From positions 6,531,501-6,595,500 of the forward strand of contig NC_070568.1 in the NCBI RefSeq assembly GCF_026914185.1: a stretch of DNA of 64,000 nucleotides. Reading direction: 5' to 3'. This DNA is from Puccinia triticina. Taxonomy: Eukaryota > Basidiomycota > Pucciniomycetes > Pucciniales > Pucciniaceae. Both the position numbers and the translations under genes were made by a program. The first letter of the stretch is position 1, and the number at the start of each line of letters is the position of its first letter. Below the pieces are notes generated by a model. It was given only the letters and a program-made list of their open reading frames with translations. It did not search any database and was not told where the DNA came from. Of the stretch, positions 10,070-20,149 are shown piece after piece.

Positions 10070-11440
10070 ATGCGTGTCACCTGCTTTTTCGTGTCTGTTG
10101 CTATCATGCTTGGTGAGTCGATCTCATTCAAGTTTTTTACTGCGAAGCGTATGACACTAACGAGTGAATTTTTTCTTACCGGTAAATAGCAGCTGAGCAA
10201 ACCAGTGCCGTGCCGATCGGAGGTCTTCCTAAGCTTCCTGTCCTCGGTAACGAAGGCCGCCTTGTCAGCAGTGTCGCCAACACTTTGGAGCCGGTCCCCC
10301 TTATTGGAGACCTTACCCACAATGTTCTCCAAGACCAGAGCTCCGGCGACCTGCTTTCCAGCACCAAGTTGGCTGGTGAGAAGGGCTTAAATCACGACGA
10401 CGGTGTCTTGGGTGACCTCACCCGCTCCCTTCAGCGCCGAGTCCTCTCGGACACTAAACTGATTGGCGAGGGTGGATTAATCGATCTTGAGGGTACGCTC
10501 CTTGAGATCAGCTCTCTTCAGCGCCGACTTCTCCGGGACACCAAGCTGACTGGCGAGGATGTTTTGTTTAGGCACCTTAGACGAGGTCACTCGCTCCCTT
10601 GAGCGCCGGGTCCTCTCGGACACTAAGTTGATTGGCGAGGGTGGACTAATTGACCTTGAGGGTACGCTGGCTGAGGCCTTCCGCTCCCTCTTCTTGCAAC
10701 ACACTAAGCTGACTGGTGGAGATGTTTTGTTCGATGTCAAAGGCACTTTAGACGAGGTCACCCGCTCCCTTGAGCGCCGTGAACTAGGAGGCCTCGACCT
10801 CTTGGGTACCGTGGGCTCGCTTACCAACGGTGTCCAAACCCTCCCGGTGCTCGGCAGCGTCGGCTCTATCCTTCCTGTCACCCAAGGCCTCACCTCCAAG
10901 CTTGGCTCATTGAACGGCGCCCACCAAGCCTCACCCTTGTCCACCTCCGGCTTATTGATTCCCCACTTGCTCAAACGTGACGTTGGCCTCGGATCTCTTC
11001 CATTGATCGGCTCTCTCCCTGGAGCCAGCAGCCTTTCTGCAATTCCCGGCTTGAGCAGCTTGCCCTCGATGCCGTCGCTCCCCGGTATGGGAAGCTTGCC
11101 ATCGATCCCCGGAATGTCAAGCTTGCCATCGATCCCCGGCATGAGCAGCTTGCCCTCAATCCCTGGCATGTCCAGCCTGCCCTCAATCCCCGGCATGTCC
11201 AGCTTGCCCTCAATCCCCGGCATGTCCAGCTTGCCCTCAATCCCCGGCATGTCCAGCTTGCCCTCAATCCCCGGCATGGATAGCCTGCCCTCAATCCCCG
11301 GCATGAGCAGCTTGACCTCCCTTCCCAAGATGGCGTCCTCGAGCATTCCCGGCATGTCCAGCTTGCCCTCCATCCCCGGTGTCGGCGGTCTAACCTCTGG
11401 CGGTCTCCCAGGCATGAGCAGCCTCAGTAACCTTCTTTAA
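10070..11440 (+). CDS. Secreted Kex2-site repeat protein; reading frame interrupted unless an extra intron is removed
   Basis: The ATG at 10070 starts MRVTCFFVSVAIML. Intron 1 (donor GGTGAGTC at 10113, acceptor AAATAG at 10189) joins in frame to AAEQTSAVPIGGLPKLPVLG, giving a clear signal peptide. The body has degenerate repeats of the type RSLxRRVLSDTKLIGEGGL with dibasic sites (LQRR, LERR, LLKRD). It ends in about nine LPSIPGMSS repeats before a TAA at 11440. This layout, with repeats punctuated by KR/RR after a signal peptide, fits Kex2-processed repeat proteins such as fungal repellents or effector precursors. An 8-bp deletion near 10569, relative to the sister repeat at 10730, shifts frame, so the first frame stops at 10602 while the second is open from 10559 to 11440. 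Splicing 10376-10571 (GTGAGA...TTTGTTTAG) would restore frame. Either a pseudogene or an intron-bearing gene. Confidence 0.65.
11050..11325 (+). repeat. 27-bp coding minisatellite (LPSIPGMSS)
   Basis: Roughly nine in-frame 27-bp units encode LPSIPGMSS with small variants (LPSMPSLPG, LPSIPGMDS). Codon-level changes between units are few, suggesting recent expansion or homogenisation. The long open frame on the opposite strand (10477-11415) is a consequence of this repeat. Confidence 0.85.
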
Positions 11441-12448
11441 GCCCTCCTGGGTACGTCCATTGCCCCCTCCATCTTATCTCTTGCCTAGTTTGCTAATTAC
11501 TCTTGTCATCTCATCCCACAGAATTCGCACCCAGCTACCGGTAGCATTTTTTCCCTTCTAATTTGTCTGACACGTTCACAAACCCCTGTCATTATCCACG
11601 CGCTTCCTTGGTACCCATGAATAATTGTAGCCACTTTTTTGATCTTGAACTACCAGATCATGTAACTACGTTATACATTGCCATCAAATCTGTGCGACCT
11701 ACAATTATTCTTTTGATGCGTTGATGATCTGAGTCTGAGTGCCCCAATAGTGGGCAAGCATGCTTGAACTGTACCTGAGTATATGCTGCGGCTCACTCTT
11801 CCCCAAGTTTGATGGCCAGATTGAGTTGATGGGCTTGCCAGCTGGGTCCGGTCATCCAGCAATGGATTATACTAAAATGCGTCTCTAAATTGAATTTCTG
11901 ATGTGTTCCCCCTTCTAACCATGCCTTTGGTTTTGTCTCGCATTCTGGCTAAACATTTGTCAATGCTGAACGGTGGCTTTTGGTATTCAGTGGAAGAAAC
12001 AGCGGAAGCATGCATAAATACTGCCTCACAATGTCTTTCAATCGAAATGTTTTGAACCTGAGCTCTTTTTAACCTGTCTGTACTACTATTGTTTCTGCTA
12101 ATCAAAGAGACAACCCAGCGTAGGACACATGGAACCAGCTACTTCAATAACCCCAAGGTGAACAAAAGCAACAACAACGTGATGAACAACAAGCAACACC
12201 GTAGTCCGTAACCCACAAACTCGGCTTATCAAATGTTTCCCAGCAAAAAGGGGGGTTTGAGATATTTTGCATCATATTTTGAAATTCTTGTGGGTCCTTG
12301 GAAGTATTCTAGAAACTGCTCAAGCTCAAGTGGTTTCCGAGGTACTTTCAAAATTAGATGTGCGCGGAAAGATCCCAGGAGAGCATTTCATAGACTACTT
12401 GGAAATAAATCAGAAACCAGTACTTTTCTGAGATATTTTCAAAAATTA
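11441..12448. other. 3' flank of the secreted repeat-protein gene; no other gene
   Basis: GTACGT at 11451 and CCCACAG ending near 11520 look like a 3'-UTR intron. The rest to 12448 has only short open frames on both strands without recognisable domains. Confidence 0.35.
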
Positions 12449-13018
12449 GGAGGTTTCAAAGTTGGACAGATGCGACTTGCATGCACTTTTGCAACTCGGT
12501 GTTCAAGTTCATTCTTGAACACCAAATTGCATCAGTGCATGCAAGCAGCAATGGGCCACTGCACTACACTAACGTTATTGGACAATAACTGTTAGTGTAG
12601 CCATTTTATTCACTCCCTAATTCATGTTATTTGTTATCTGAGATACAAGTATCCATAATAACAATAACAGGAAATAACAGCAATAACAACAATAACAGGC
12701 CTTTTATTGCTACTAACAGGATACAATAACAGTTATTGCTGTTATCCATCACTATTTCCTGGGCAAGTTCCTTTATTGTTAGCAACAAAAAAAAACAAGA
12801 TAACAGAAAATGTTGTTATTGTTAGCTGGTTTTGGCTAAAATACACTACACTAACAAATAATGTTAGTGTATTGGCCCACCGTTGATGCAAGCCACACTG
12901 TACTACACCCCCTAATCCTGCTTGAACATTTTTTTTAAATTTGGTGTTCAATAAAAACCTTGAACACCAACTTGCAAAAGTGCACAAAAGTTGTGCATGG
13001 CCAACTTTGAATTCCCCC
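12449..13018. mobile_element. MITE with GGTTTCAAAGTTGG ends, split by a nested MITE
   Basis: The left end (12449, GGAGGTTTCAAAGTTGG) and right end (CCAACTTTGAATTCCCCC, to about 13018) are inverted. The internal GGTGTTCAAG/CTTGAACACC arms match the same family at 48837-49042. A second element lies inside at about 12552-12890, whose ends share GGGCCA, ACACTAAC and GTTAGTGTAG in opposite orientation; its middle is a CAATAAC-rich low-complexity stretch. Confidence 0.65.
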
Positions 13019-13149
13019 AATATTTGAAATCAGCATTGGTGACTCATTTTTCTTGACGTCCGCACACAATGAACTAGAAACCATTCTGAAAGCAGATTCC
13101 AACTCGTTCCCAAATGTTTTCTTGCTCCCTTGTAGTTGCGGGCTATCCA

Positions 13150-13440
13150 CCTACAATCAACACCGCAACAGCTACGGTATGCTACAAAAAGCAGCATTAT
13201 AGCATAGCGTAGTAATGCCCCGCTATTCGCATAGAGGGATAGCAAAAGCGTAGCGGTATTGTCGCTACTATTAGCGGTAGCGTAGCGAAATTCCCGCTAT
13301 GATAAATTGGAACTCCATGTAGCAGAGTGATTTTTTTGCGCTATCACTACAAAATAGCAAAGCTTTAGCACAGTAGCGCACCAATGCGCTATTCTCCGCT
13401 GTTAGCGGAGAAATCCCGCTATACCGCTATCAGCGCCTGA
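13150..13440. repeat. TAGCG-rich hAT-like subterminal block
   Basis: Many TAGCG/CGCTA words in both orientations (TAGCATAGCGTAG, CCCGCTAT, GCTGTTAGCGG). It directly precedes an apparent N-terminal piece of a hAT transposase at 13589, so it is plausibly the 5' subterminal region of a hAT element. Confidence 0.5.
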
Positions 13441-13588
13441 AAAGCGCATCATGGGTGTGCGGTGCATTCTCACCAATCTATGTGTGATTGGGCATAAGTT
13501 GCACAAACCTTGATTGGTTCCCAGAATGGGCCCTGACCTCTTTGGCTTTCCAGCTTCTAGAATCATATCTTTCCATAGAATCCATAAA

Positions 13589-13801
13589 ATGGCAGACGTA
13601 AACCCTGATTCAACTCCAGACAACATTCCAGCCATCGCAAACCCTGATTCTACCAGTACACCTGCCCATGGGCCACCCATCCCGCCAATTACAACAAGGC
13701 AATCTGCCTGCAAAAAAAATCCAACTGTCACCCCAGGGTTTGTTTCAACTGATACAGATTCTTGCAGAACCCTAAAAGTCTTTGTTGCTTGCGAAGGGTG
13801 A
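13589..13801 (+). pseudogene. N-terminal fragment of a hAT-type transposase
   Basis: The ATG at 13589 gives about 70 residues: MADVNPDSTPDNIPAIANPD, then GPPIPPITTRQSACKKNPTV, TPGFVSTDTDSCR, and a TGA. The pattern PPIPxxTRxSxRxxNPTxTPGF is one I associate with the disordered N-terminus of rust hAT transposases, upstream of the BED finger. The frame ends exactly where another repeat (13804 onward) begins, so the rest is lost. Could also be an unrelated short peptide. Confidence 0.35.
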
Positions 13802-13803
13802 CA

Positions 13804-14775
13804 GATCACTGGAGGGGCCTTTCACAGCACCATTACAAGTAAAAACTGGTCAGAAAGCCATGGAAGCCCCCGCAAGTCACATTTACGTTGTTTAGAACCC
13901 CTTTGACATAGAAAATTGATCTAATGGACGACAAGCTGTTGGACAACTATGAGGACAGCAATAATGCTGTGAGCTACAACACAAACATTGAGATGAAACT
14001 GAGGTGGAGGCACACCAATGAGGACAGCAATAATGCTGTGAGCTATGACGTGAACAGTGAGATGAAACTCAGGTGGAGGCACACCTGTGGACGACCGGGT
14101 GAAGGAAGAATTAGTTGATGATTGATATAATGAAGAGATGAATGAGGAAACGCGGTGACACAACTACTAACCTATGAGGACTGCAATACTGCTATGAGCT
14201 ACAACACAAACAGTGAGATGAAACTCAGGTGGAGGCACACCTGAGACAAGAATGACAACACGGTAATATGAGAGAACATGAAGAGTGATGAGAGAAGACA
14301 CTGTAGGCATACCTGTGGACAACCGGGTGAAGGAAGAATGAGTTGATGATTGATATAATGAAGAGATGAATAAGGTACAATGTGGTTGAAAGTAGTTGAA
14401 ACTATATACATCTGTCTAGGTCTATATCTATCACCAACTAGGTCTATCCGCAGCAGGACGCTCACGTGTCCAGTCAACCATGTGCCTCAATATGATCAAC
14501 AGAAATTCACCATAAATGAGTAATAATTGGGCATTGATTAACTATGATTTCATGACAGATTGTAATTAAGTTATCCTTAGAAAATTAAATGGTTCTATAC
14601 AACATTGCACAAGGTCCTGTGATAATTCCGCATCACTTCTGACACACTTCCCATTGACTTCTGAAGAATTTATCAATCATTTACTAATCCACATCTGACT
14701 CACATCAGACCCAGAACAACAAAAAATTAGACTCTGGCACTCTCTGGAGAGTGCACCAAAGTCTACCCTGGTGTA
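13804..14775 (-). repeat. Dispersed repeat, diverged copy of the 46.3-46.93 kb sequence
   Basis: 13804-13921 and 14494-14775 are the reverse complement, with scattered differences, of about 46330-46930. This copy lacks the 201-bp MITE found at 46559 and instead carries its own 572-bp insertion at 13922-14493. The two therefore act as empty and filled sites for each other. Confidence 0.8.
13922..14493. mobile_element. 572-bp insertion with 4-bp GATC duplication and 69-bp internal repeats
   Basis: Absent from the related sequence near 46808; flanked by GATC at 13918-13921 and 14494-14497, which is single there. The interior has a ~69-bp unit (GAGGACAGCAATAATGCTGTG...GGTGGAGGCACACC) two to three times (13951, 14020, 14176). 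No inverted termini and no coding frame. Class not recognised. Confidence 0.6.
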
Positions 14776-14930
14776 CAATAAAAGTGTATTGCTGGGAGGG
14801 GCCAGTGGATTGAGCGCCAATTTCCCAGAAAAGGTGTTGTTTTTTTTAGATACAATACCACCGTATTGTATCTTTTTTTCAATACAATACATGGTATTGA
14901 ATTCTGATGTATCAAAAAAACAATACTATA

Positions 14931-15854
14931 CACTGCAAGAAAAACTCTAGAAACTGCTTGCAGTTGAGATGCAAGAGCTCAAGGCAAGCTGTGCCTCACG
15001 CAAGAATCAAGCACTGGTTGATTACATGCAAATTGCATAATTTATGCAAGAGTGAGTCTAAGCTCCAAAAAACTGAGTACAGGCTCCAAAATACTGAGTT
15101 GATACCTGTGCAAATTCCCCTTTCATGTGCACATCCCCCTTTCATGTGCACATATCCCTTTTTATGCATTCACCCCTTTCATAATGTGTCCATACCCCTT
15201 TATGTGCACATACCCCTTTCATGTGTGTGTATCCCTTTCTTGTGCATGTATCACTTTCACAATGTGTACATACCCCTTTCATCACGTGTTCATGAACCTT
15301 TCATGTTTACATGTCCCCTTTGAATTTTCTACATCCCTTTCAATACCCCTTTTATCATTCAGGTTTACATACCCCTTTGATGTTTACATATCCCTTTCAT
15401 GTGCAAATACCCCTTACTGCACATACTCCTTTCATAAATACAAACCCTTTTCATGCATACATACCCCTTTCATCATGTGTAAATATCCCTTTTATGTGTT
15501 AATACACCTTCTCACATTCCCCTTTCATGCTTACATATTCATTTCTTATGTACATATCCCTTTCATGTGTACACACCCTTTTTATGTTATTCTGGCTGGA
15601 TTCAATGGCACATGGAGTGTTTAATAAAATAAAATAAAAGGGTGCTCAGGGGGATGCTCATTTTCAAGGTTGAACATTTGCCTCATCCTACTGCATGCTC
15701 ACTACAGAATATTCAGCATTGGGATGCTGAACAAGGCATACACTCAAGGTGCACCAGCACGGAATTTGGATGCTTGACTCCAGCTTGAGCTGAGGCTTGA
15801 TTCAAGCTTGCTGCATCTCAACTGCAAGCAGTTTCTAGAGTTTTTCTTGCAGTG
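14931..15854. mobile_element. MITE with CACTGCAAGAAAAACT ends, enlarged by a minisatellite
   Basis: The left end (14931-14985) and right end (15800-15854) are inverted over about 50 bp, sharing CACTGCAAGAAAAACTCTAG and CTGCTTGCAGTTGAGATGCA. Copies of the same family, only about 230-250 bp long, are at 48605-48833 and 49703-49948. The extra length here is the minisatellite at 15108-15590. No target duplication is clear; the element sits in a GTATTGTATC-rich region. Confidence 0.75.
15108..15590. repeat. Minisatellite, ACATACCCCTTTCATGTGT type
   Basis: About twenty degenerate units of 18-30 bp with CCCCTTTCATGTG as the core. Plus-strand open frames rich in PFH, IPL and HIP are translations of the repeat and not genes. 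Confidence 0.85.
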
Positions 15855-16099
15855 ACACGTAGTATTGGCCAATACCAGTCCCGTATTGTATTGTTTCACT
15901 GTTGCCGCCGGCGCACCCGCCCTGCAAGAGGTCCCTGGTTAAAGAATCTGGGTGCACACCCGCGGCCAGTACCAGGCACCGGCCGCACCCGCCCGTGAGT
16001 GCCGTGTTGTGGTGGCCAAACTCGTGGCGCCGGCGTTGCATTCAGTTTCCAGTCATTTTCCAGTTTCAGTCATGACAGCAGCAAGATCAAGATTCCTTT

Positions 16100-16210
16100 G
16101 ATTGGGTCCCACGACTCAATGAGGTGGTGAAGACAGTGGGATTCTAACCCACGCCCAAAGATTGGGTCCCGCGACTCAATGAAATATGATTGGGTCCCGC
16201 GACTCAATGA
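16100..16210. repeat. 23-bp repeat, three copies, with a tRNA-3'-end-like spacer
   Basis: GATTGGGTCCCGCGACTCAA (plus TGA) occurs at 16100, 16160 and 16188. Between copies one and two, the minus strand reads GTGGGTTAGAATCCCACT and ends TTCACCA, resembling the T arm, acceptor and CCA of a tRNA-Ser-like molecule. No 5' half is found, so it is at most a remnant. Confidence 0.4.
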
Positions 16211-16267
16211 GAATTATGGCGCAGTCCCCAGTCCTCAAGACTTTCTCATGTCCGACAGCGCGGCGTG

Positions 16268-18491
16268 TAGAGATGGCCTCTCGCACCCGGGTACCCACTG
16301 CGGGTGCGGGTACCCGCCTGAAATTTCGCAAATTCTCAACACCCGCACCCGCACCCGGCACCCGCTGGCGTGTGCTCGGCGGGTATACTGGGTACCTGCT
16401 GGCTGGTGCCGGGTGCAGGGGCGGGTACCCGCTCTGATATACTCACTGCCGGTGAGAAATCCCTCCCGGTCAGAAATACATACACTTGCTGACCGGGAGG
16501 GATTCCCACAGTCAGCAAGCTCATCGCGATGACCGGGAGGGAGTCCTCCCAGCCATCGAGCCATTGATTATATCGATGCCTGTCTGATATACTCACTGCC
16601 GGTGAGAAATCCCTCCCGGTCAGAAATACATACACTCGCTGACCGGGAGGGATTCCCACAGTCAGCAAGCTCATCACGATGACCTGGAGGGAGTCCTCCC
16701 AGCCATCAAGCCATTGATTATATCGATGACCGGGAGGGAGTCCTCCCAGCCATCGATTATATCGATGACCGGGAGGGAGTCCTCCCAGCCATTGATTATA
16801 TCGATGACCGGGAGGGAGTCCTCCCAGCCATCGATTATATTGATGACCGGGAGGGAGTCCTCCCAGCCATCGATTATATCGATGACCGGGAGGGAGTCCT
16901 CCAAGCCATCAATTATATCGATGACCGGGAGGGAGTCCTCCCAGCCATCAATTATATCGATGACCGGGAGGGAGTCCTCCCAGCCATCGATTATATCAAT
17001 GACCGGGAGGGAGTCCTCCCAGCCATTGATGTAAGACTCAAAAGTGGTTGTGAAACCCTTTTGCTGAATGGAGAAGGGGATGATGGAGGTGCAAACTCTG
17101 CCCTTCTATACTATCAGATAACAAGATCCACTAAGCTAAGCTTGGCAAGTTTTAATCAAGTGATAGGTCTGGTCTAGTTCCAGATGAAGTTGTTCGATGA
17201 CAGGTATGTGAGATTTGAGAGTGAGTTCAGTAGTTATTTGCAAATATAAGGGTTGTAGTGATGGGTGAAGGTGATGGTAAGTGTGAAGGGTGGTATGTAA
17301 ATAACTGGGGAATACTGAGCTGAGGGAAAAACAACTGGGGGGGAGAGAGCTCCTTATATAGACAAATGTGAGGGATTTTAGCTACAAGGGGGACCCTGGA
17401 TGAGGGATTTTAGCTGGTGGGCTGCATACAAGTGGTGTCAGAAGATACTAAATACAGACAAAAAGTGGGGTGAGAAATGAAAGATGAGGTCATACTATGC
17501 AAGGAGTGCATAAACAAAGCGGGGAAATGTTAAATACAGAGGTACTTCATGCAAGGGGTGCATGAGTGGTGTCAGACTAATGCAAGGAGTGCAGAAATGG
17601 GGTCAGAAGACTGCATGCAGCTGCAAGGGGTGCATAAATGAGGCGGGGACATGTCAAATACAGAAGAAATGGGGTTAGTCCCCTGCATATGCAGTGGAGA
17701 TAAGAGGGATAGAAAAGAGTATGTGTTTGGCTGGGGCTGAGTATGTGTATACCTGGGAAAGGTGACTTGAGGGGTGTGACAGGTTAATGACTGAGGCTGG
17801 CCGTGTCCATGAGGGTCCAAGAGGGTGTAACTTCCAATCCTGCGGGGTTCCAGTGACGCTTCCAGTGGTGACTAGGGGTAAAATTGGCCGTAGAATCCAT
17901 TAATGAGGTCTATTTGGTGGTATCTTGAGGCCTAGGGTGAGTAAATATATGTATGAGAAAAAACTTTTGATTTTTCACTTTTCCGTCTACCACATCGATT
18001 ATATCAATGACCAGGAGGGAGTCCTCCCAGCCACCAATTATATCAATGACCGGGAGGGAGTCCTCCCAGCCATCGATTATATCGATGAACGGGAGGGAAT
18101 CCTCCCGGTCATCAATATACTTGCCGACCCGGGGATTCCTCCCGGAGTCCTGGGGGTATAGTACCTCCTTGACCGGAGGGATCCCTCCTGTTGAAGAGGT
18201 GCACAAGCTTTTTGACCGGAGGGACTCCTCCAGTCGAGGAGGTGTACACACCTCTGGGCGGAGGGATCGCTCCGCTTGAGGTGGTATATACACCTCCCAC
18301 CTCTTCAAACGGAGAGATCCCTCCGATCCATCTGGCCCACCAAGATGGGCGGGTACCCGGATGGGTACCCGTTTTCTTCCTGCCCAAAAACTGAACACCC
18401 GCACCCGCACCCGGCACCCGCCGGCGGGTGTTCCGGGTACCTGCTGGCGGGTGCCGGGTACCCGCAAACGGGTACCCAAGTGCCATCTCTA
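16268..18491. mobile_element. Non-autonomous hAT-type element, 2,224 bp
   Basis: Ends TAGAGATGGC and GCCATCTCTA are inverted, and GCGGCGTG stands on both sides (16260-16267; 18492-18499), a perfect 8-bp duplication typical of hAT. Subterminal regions (16290-16440; 18345-18480) are packed with GGGTACC and CACCCGC words in both orientations. The interior has a 39-bp tandem repeat near the left, a second shorter array at 18000-18100 and a ~900-bp AT-richer middle. No transposase frame is present, so mobility would depend on another element. The minus-strand open frames at 17910-18513 are repeat translations. Confidence 0.85.
16678..17034. repeat. 39-bp tandem repeat, nine units, each with two small palindromes
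   Basis: Units start near 16678, 16725, 16764, 16803, 16842, 16881, 16920, 16959 and 16998. Each carries GGGAGGGAGTCCTCCC and ATCGATTATATCGAT, both able to fold as hairpins. A ~150-bp block upstream (16437-16570) is itself duplicated at 16590-16720. It is not CRISPR: there are no variable spacers. Confidence 0.9.
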
Positions 18492-18499
18492 GCGGCGTG

Positions 18500-20149
18500 G
18501 CGCGCATCCTCAAGATGTTTCAGGATTTCTTCCTCTTCCTATTCTCTTCTATGTTTTTTTTTTTTGGTTTTGTTTTCTTTTTGCCTTGTTTTGTTGTTGT
18601 GCGCACAGAGGCACACAGGTGTATGATGACCTGTCCACAACATGTCACAGTCCCCAGAGTCTGAGTTCAGCTCAAACTCAGATGATGGGGTGGCATGGAC
18701 TTCATCTGAACCCTTTTCATTTGGCCTTTCAGATCATCCATCCAGAATCTTAATTTTATTGATCCCTCTCTGAGTCTGTGTGTCTTCTGAGTTCAAACTC
18801 TCAGCACCTTGAGTCCCATTTTCCCCAAATCCCTTCTTTAGATCAAATCTTCCGGCCCTCTTTGCCGGACTCCTTTCCCCTTCAGATCCAACAACAAACC
18901 ACCACCAACAAGGATCTACTCCTGTTGTCTCCCAACAAATCCCCATCCAACTTCCGCTATCCTTGATTCCTCAAACTCTCTACTTCTCAGGACCACTGCG
19001 AAGGCAGCGCACAGCGCAACTCTCCCTTCAAGTAACTGCCAACAGCCCAGCACCAGTCGGAGTTCCACAGTGTCTGGGTACGGGTGCCTCTATTTTGGGC
19101 TAACCAGGTGTGGCACCCGGGTACCCGTCCAGGTACTGCCCCAGTTCACCCAGGTGGGGGCTCCTGCCGCCGCAGCTGCAGACACCCGTGCGCGCAGACC
19201 ATGCTTGGGGGAGCTTGGGGGGGCCGCAGGCACGGTCCGCGCGCACGGATGTCTGCCTGCCGAACCCAGCCTGGCACCCAGAGCAACCCACTGCCCACCA
19301 CCATCCACCCCGCGATTTCTGTCGCCACCACCACCAGCAGCAGCCACCGTCACAAGGGGTGGATTTCTTTAAGACGCTAACAGTGTCTCAGAGGCTGAGC
19401 CAATCCGCTGCCATCACCCCTGACCTCCGGGCCACACCAGCCATCCCTGTTGATTCCACTCAAACGCAACTGAACCCAACTCAACTCCTTGCATGCGCCT
19501 TCAATGGTTTCCTCTCAACCTAGCCTTCAACCGGAGAACAAATGTATTGAAAGCAGCGGCCAAACTGACCAAGAGGAAGAAAACCATAGCTCAAAATCAG
19601 GAAATGCTTGAGCATCAACAGAAGGATGGGAGGTACCCCTTTTACCCCCATGGGGTACCGCCAGTACCCTGTCAGGTGGTGCCAGGTGTGGGACCAGGTG
19701 TCTGTTTTTTGGGAAAAACAACCAGGTACCCTGGTGCTGCAAGGGTACCCGGGTCCACTGGGGCAATCTCTACTCCAATCCCGCCATTTTCATAGTTTTA
19801 AACTATGTGCATCCCTTCTCTGCCTCTCTGACACTGTTTGTCAGACTTTGTTACTCTGATTCTCATTCCTACGCTTCCACCCAGGGTATCCACTCCCTCC
19901 ATCTCTCAAAAGAATCCACCCCTACCTTGCTATCATAGTTTTGATCATTTTCTGCTCAAGATTTTACAGACCATCACAAGGCAGCTGTAGAGCATTTTCC
20001 CCTCACCGCGCTGCCTACAGTCTGACACCAGAAGAGCTCCATACCATTTAACTTCCCTTTGCTTGGTCACTATTTCTACCTTACAAGTGGAGTAAAAAGA
20101 GTGTTGAAATTCTGATATATATTACTCTACAAATCATCACTCTTTTTTT
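18500..20149. other. No gene recognised; two GGGTACC-rich clusters
   Basis: CAGTG-GGGTAC words near 19068 and GGGTACCCGGGTCCACTG at 19745-19762 are in opposite orientation and may be termini of another element, but flanking sequences do not match. The several overlapping open frames (19070-19859) are GC-rich, proline-rich and lack recognisable domains. Confidence 0.35.

Noticed and set aside
10477..11415. Long minus-strand open frame (312 codons, MPGIEGKL repeats)
   Set aside because: Exact antisense of the LPSIPGMSS coding repeat; arises from repeat periodicity, and the sense strand has a signal peptide and introns.
15127..15624. 165-codon plus-strand frame rich in PFH/IPL/HIP
   Set aside because: Translation of the CCCCTTTCATGTG minisatellite.
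16125..16160. tRNA-Ser gene on the minus strand
   Set aside because: Only a T-arm and CCA-like 3' part can be seen; there is no D arm or anticodon arm in the expected positions.
16678..17034. Regular 39-bp repeats with palindromes, CRISPR-like at first sight
   Set aside because: No unique spacers; units are contiguous, and the context is a eukaryotic hAT element.
17910..18513. Two overlapping minus-strand open frames (189 and 133 codons)
   Set aside because: Translations of GGGTACC and GGGAGG repeats in the element's subterminal arm; no domain.
19070..19859. Overlapping Pro/Ala-rich frames on both strands
   Set aside because: No domain, start context or intron logic supports one over the others; GC-rich low-complexity sequence.
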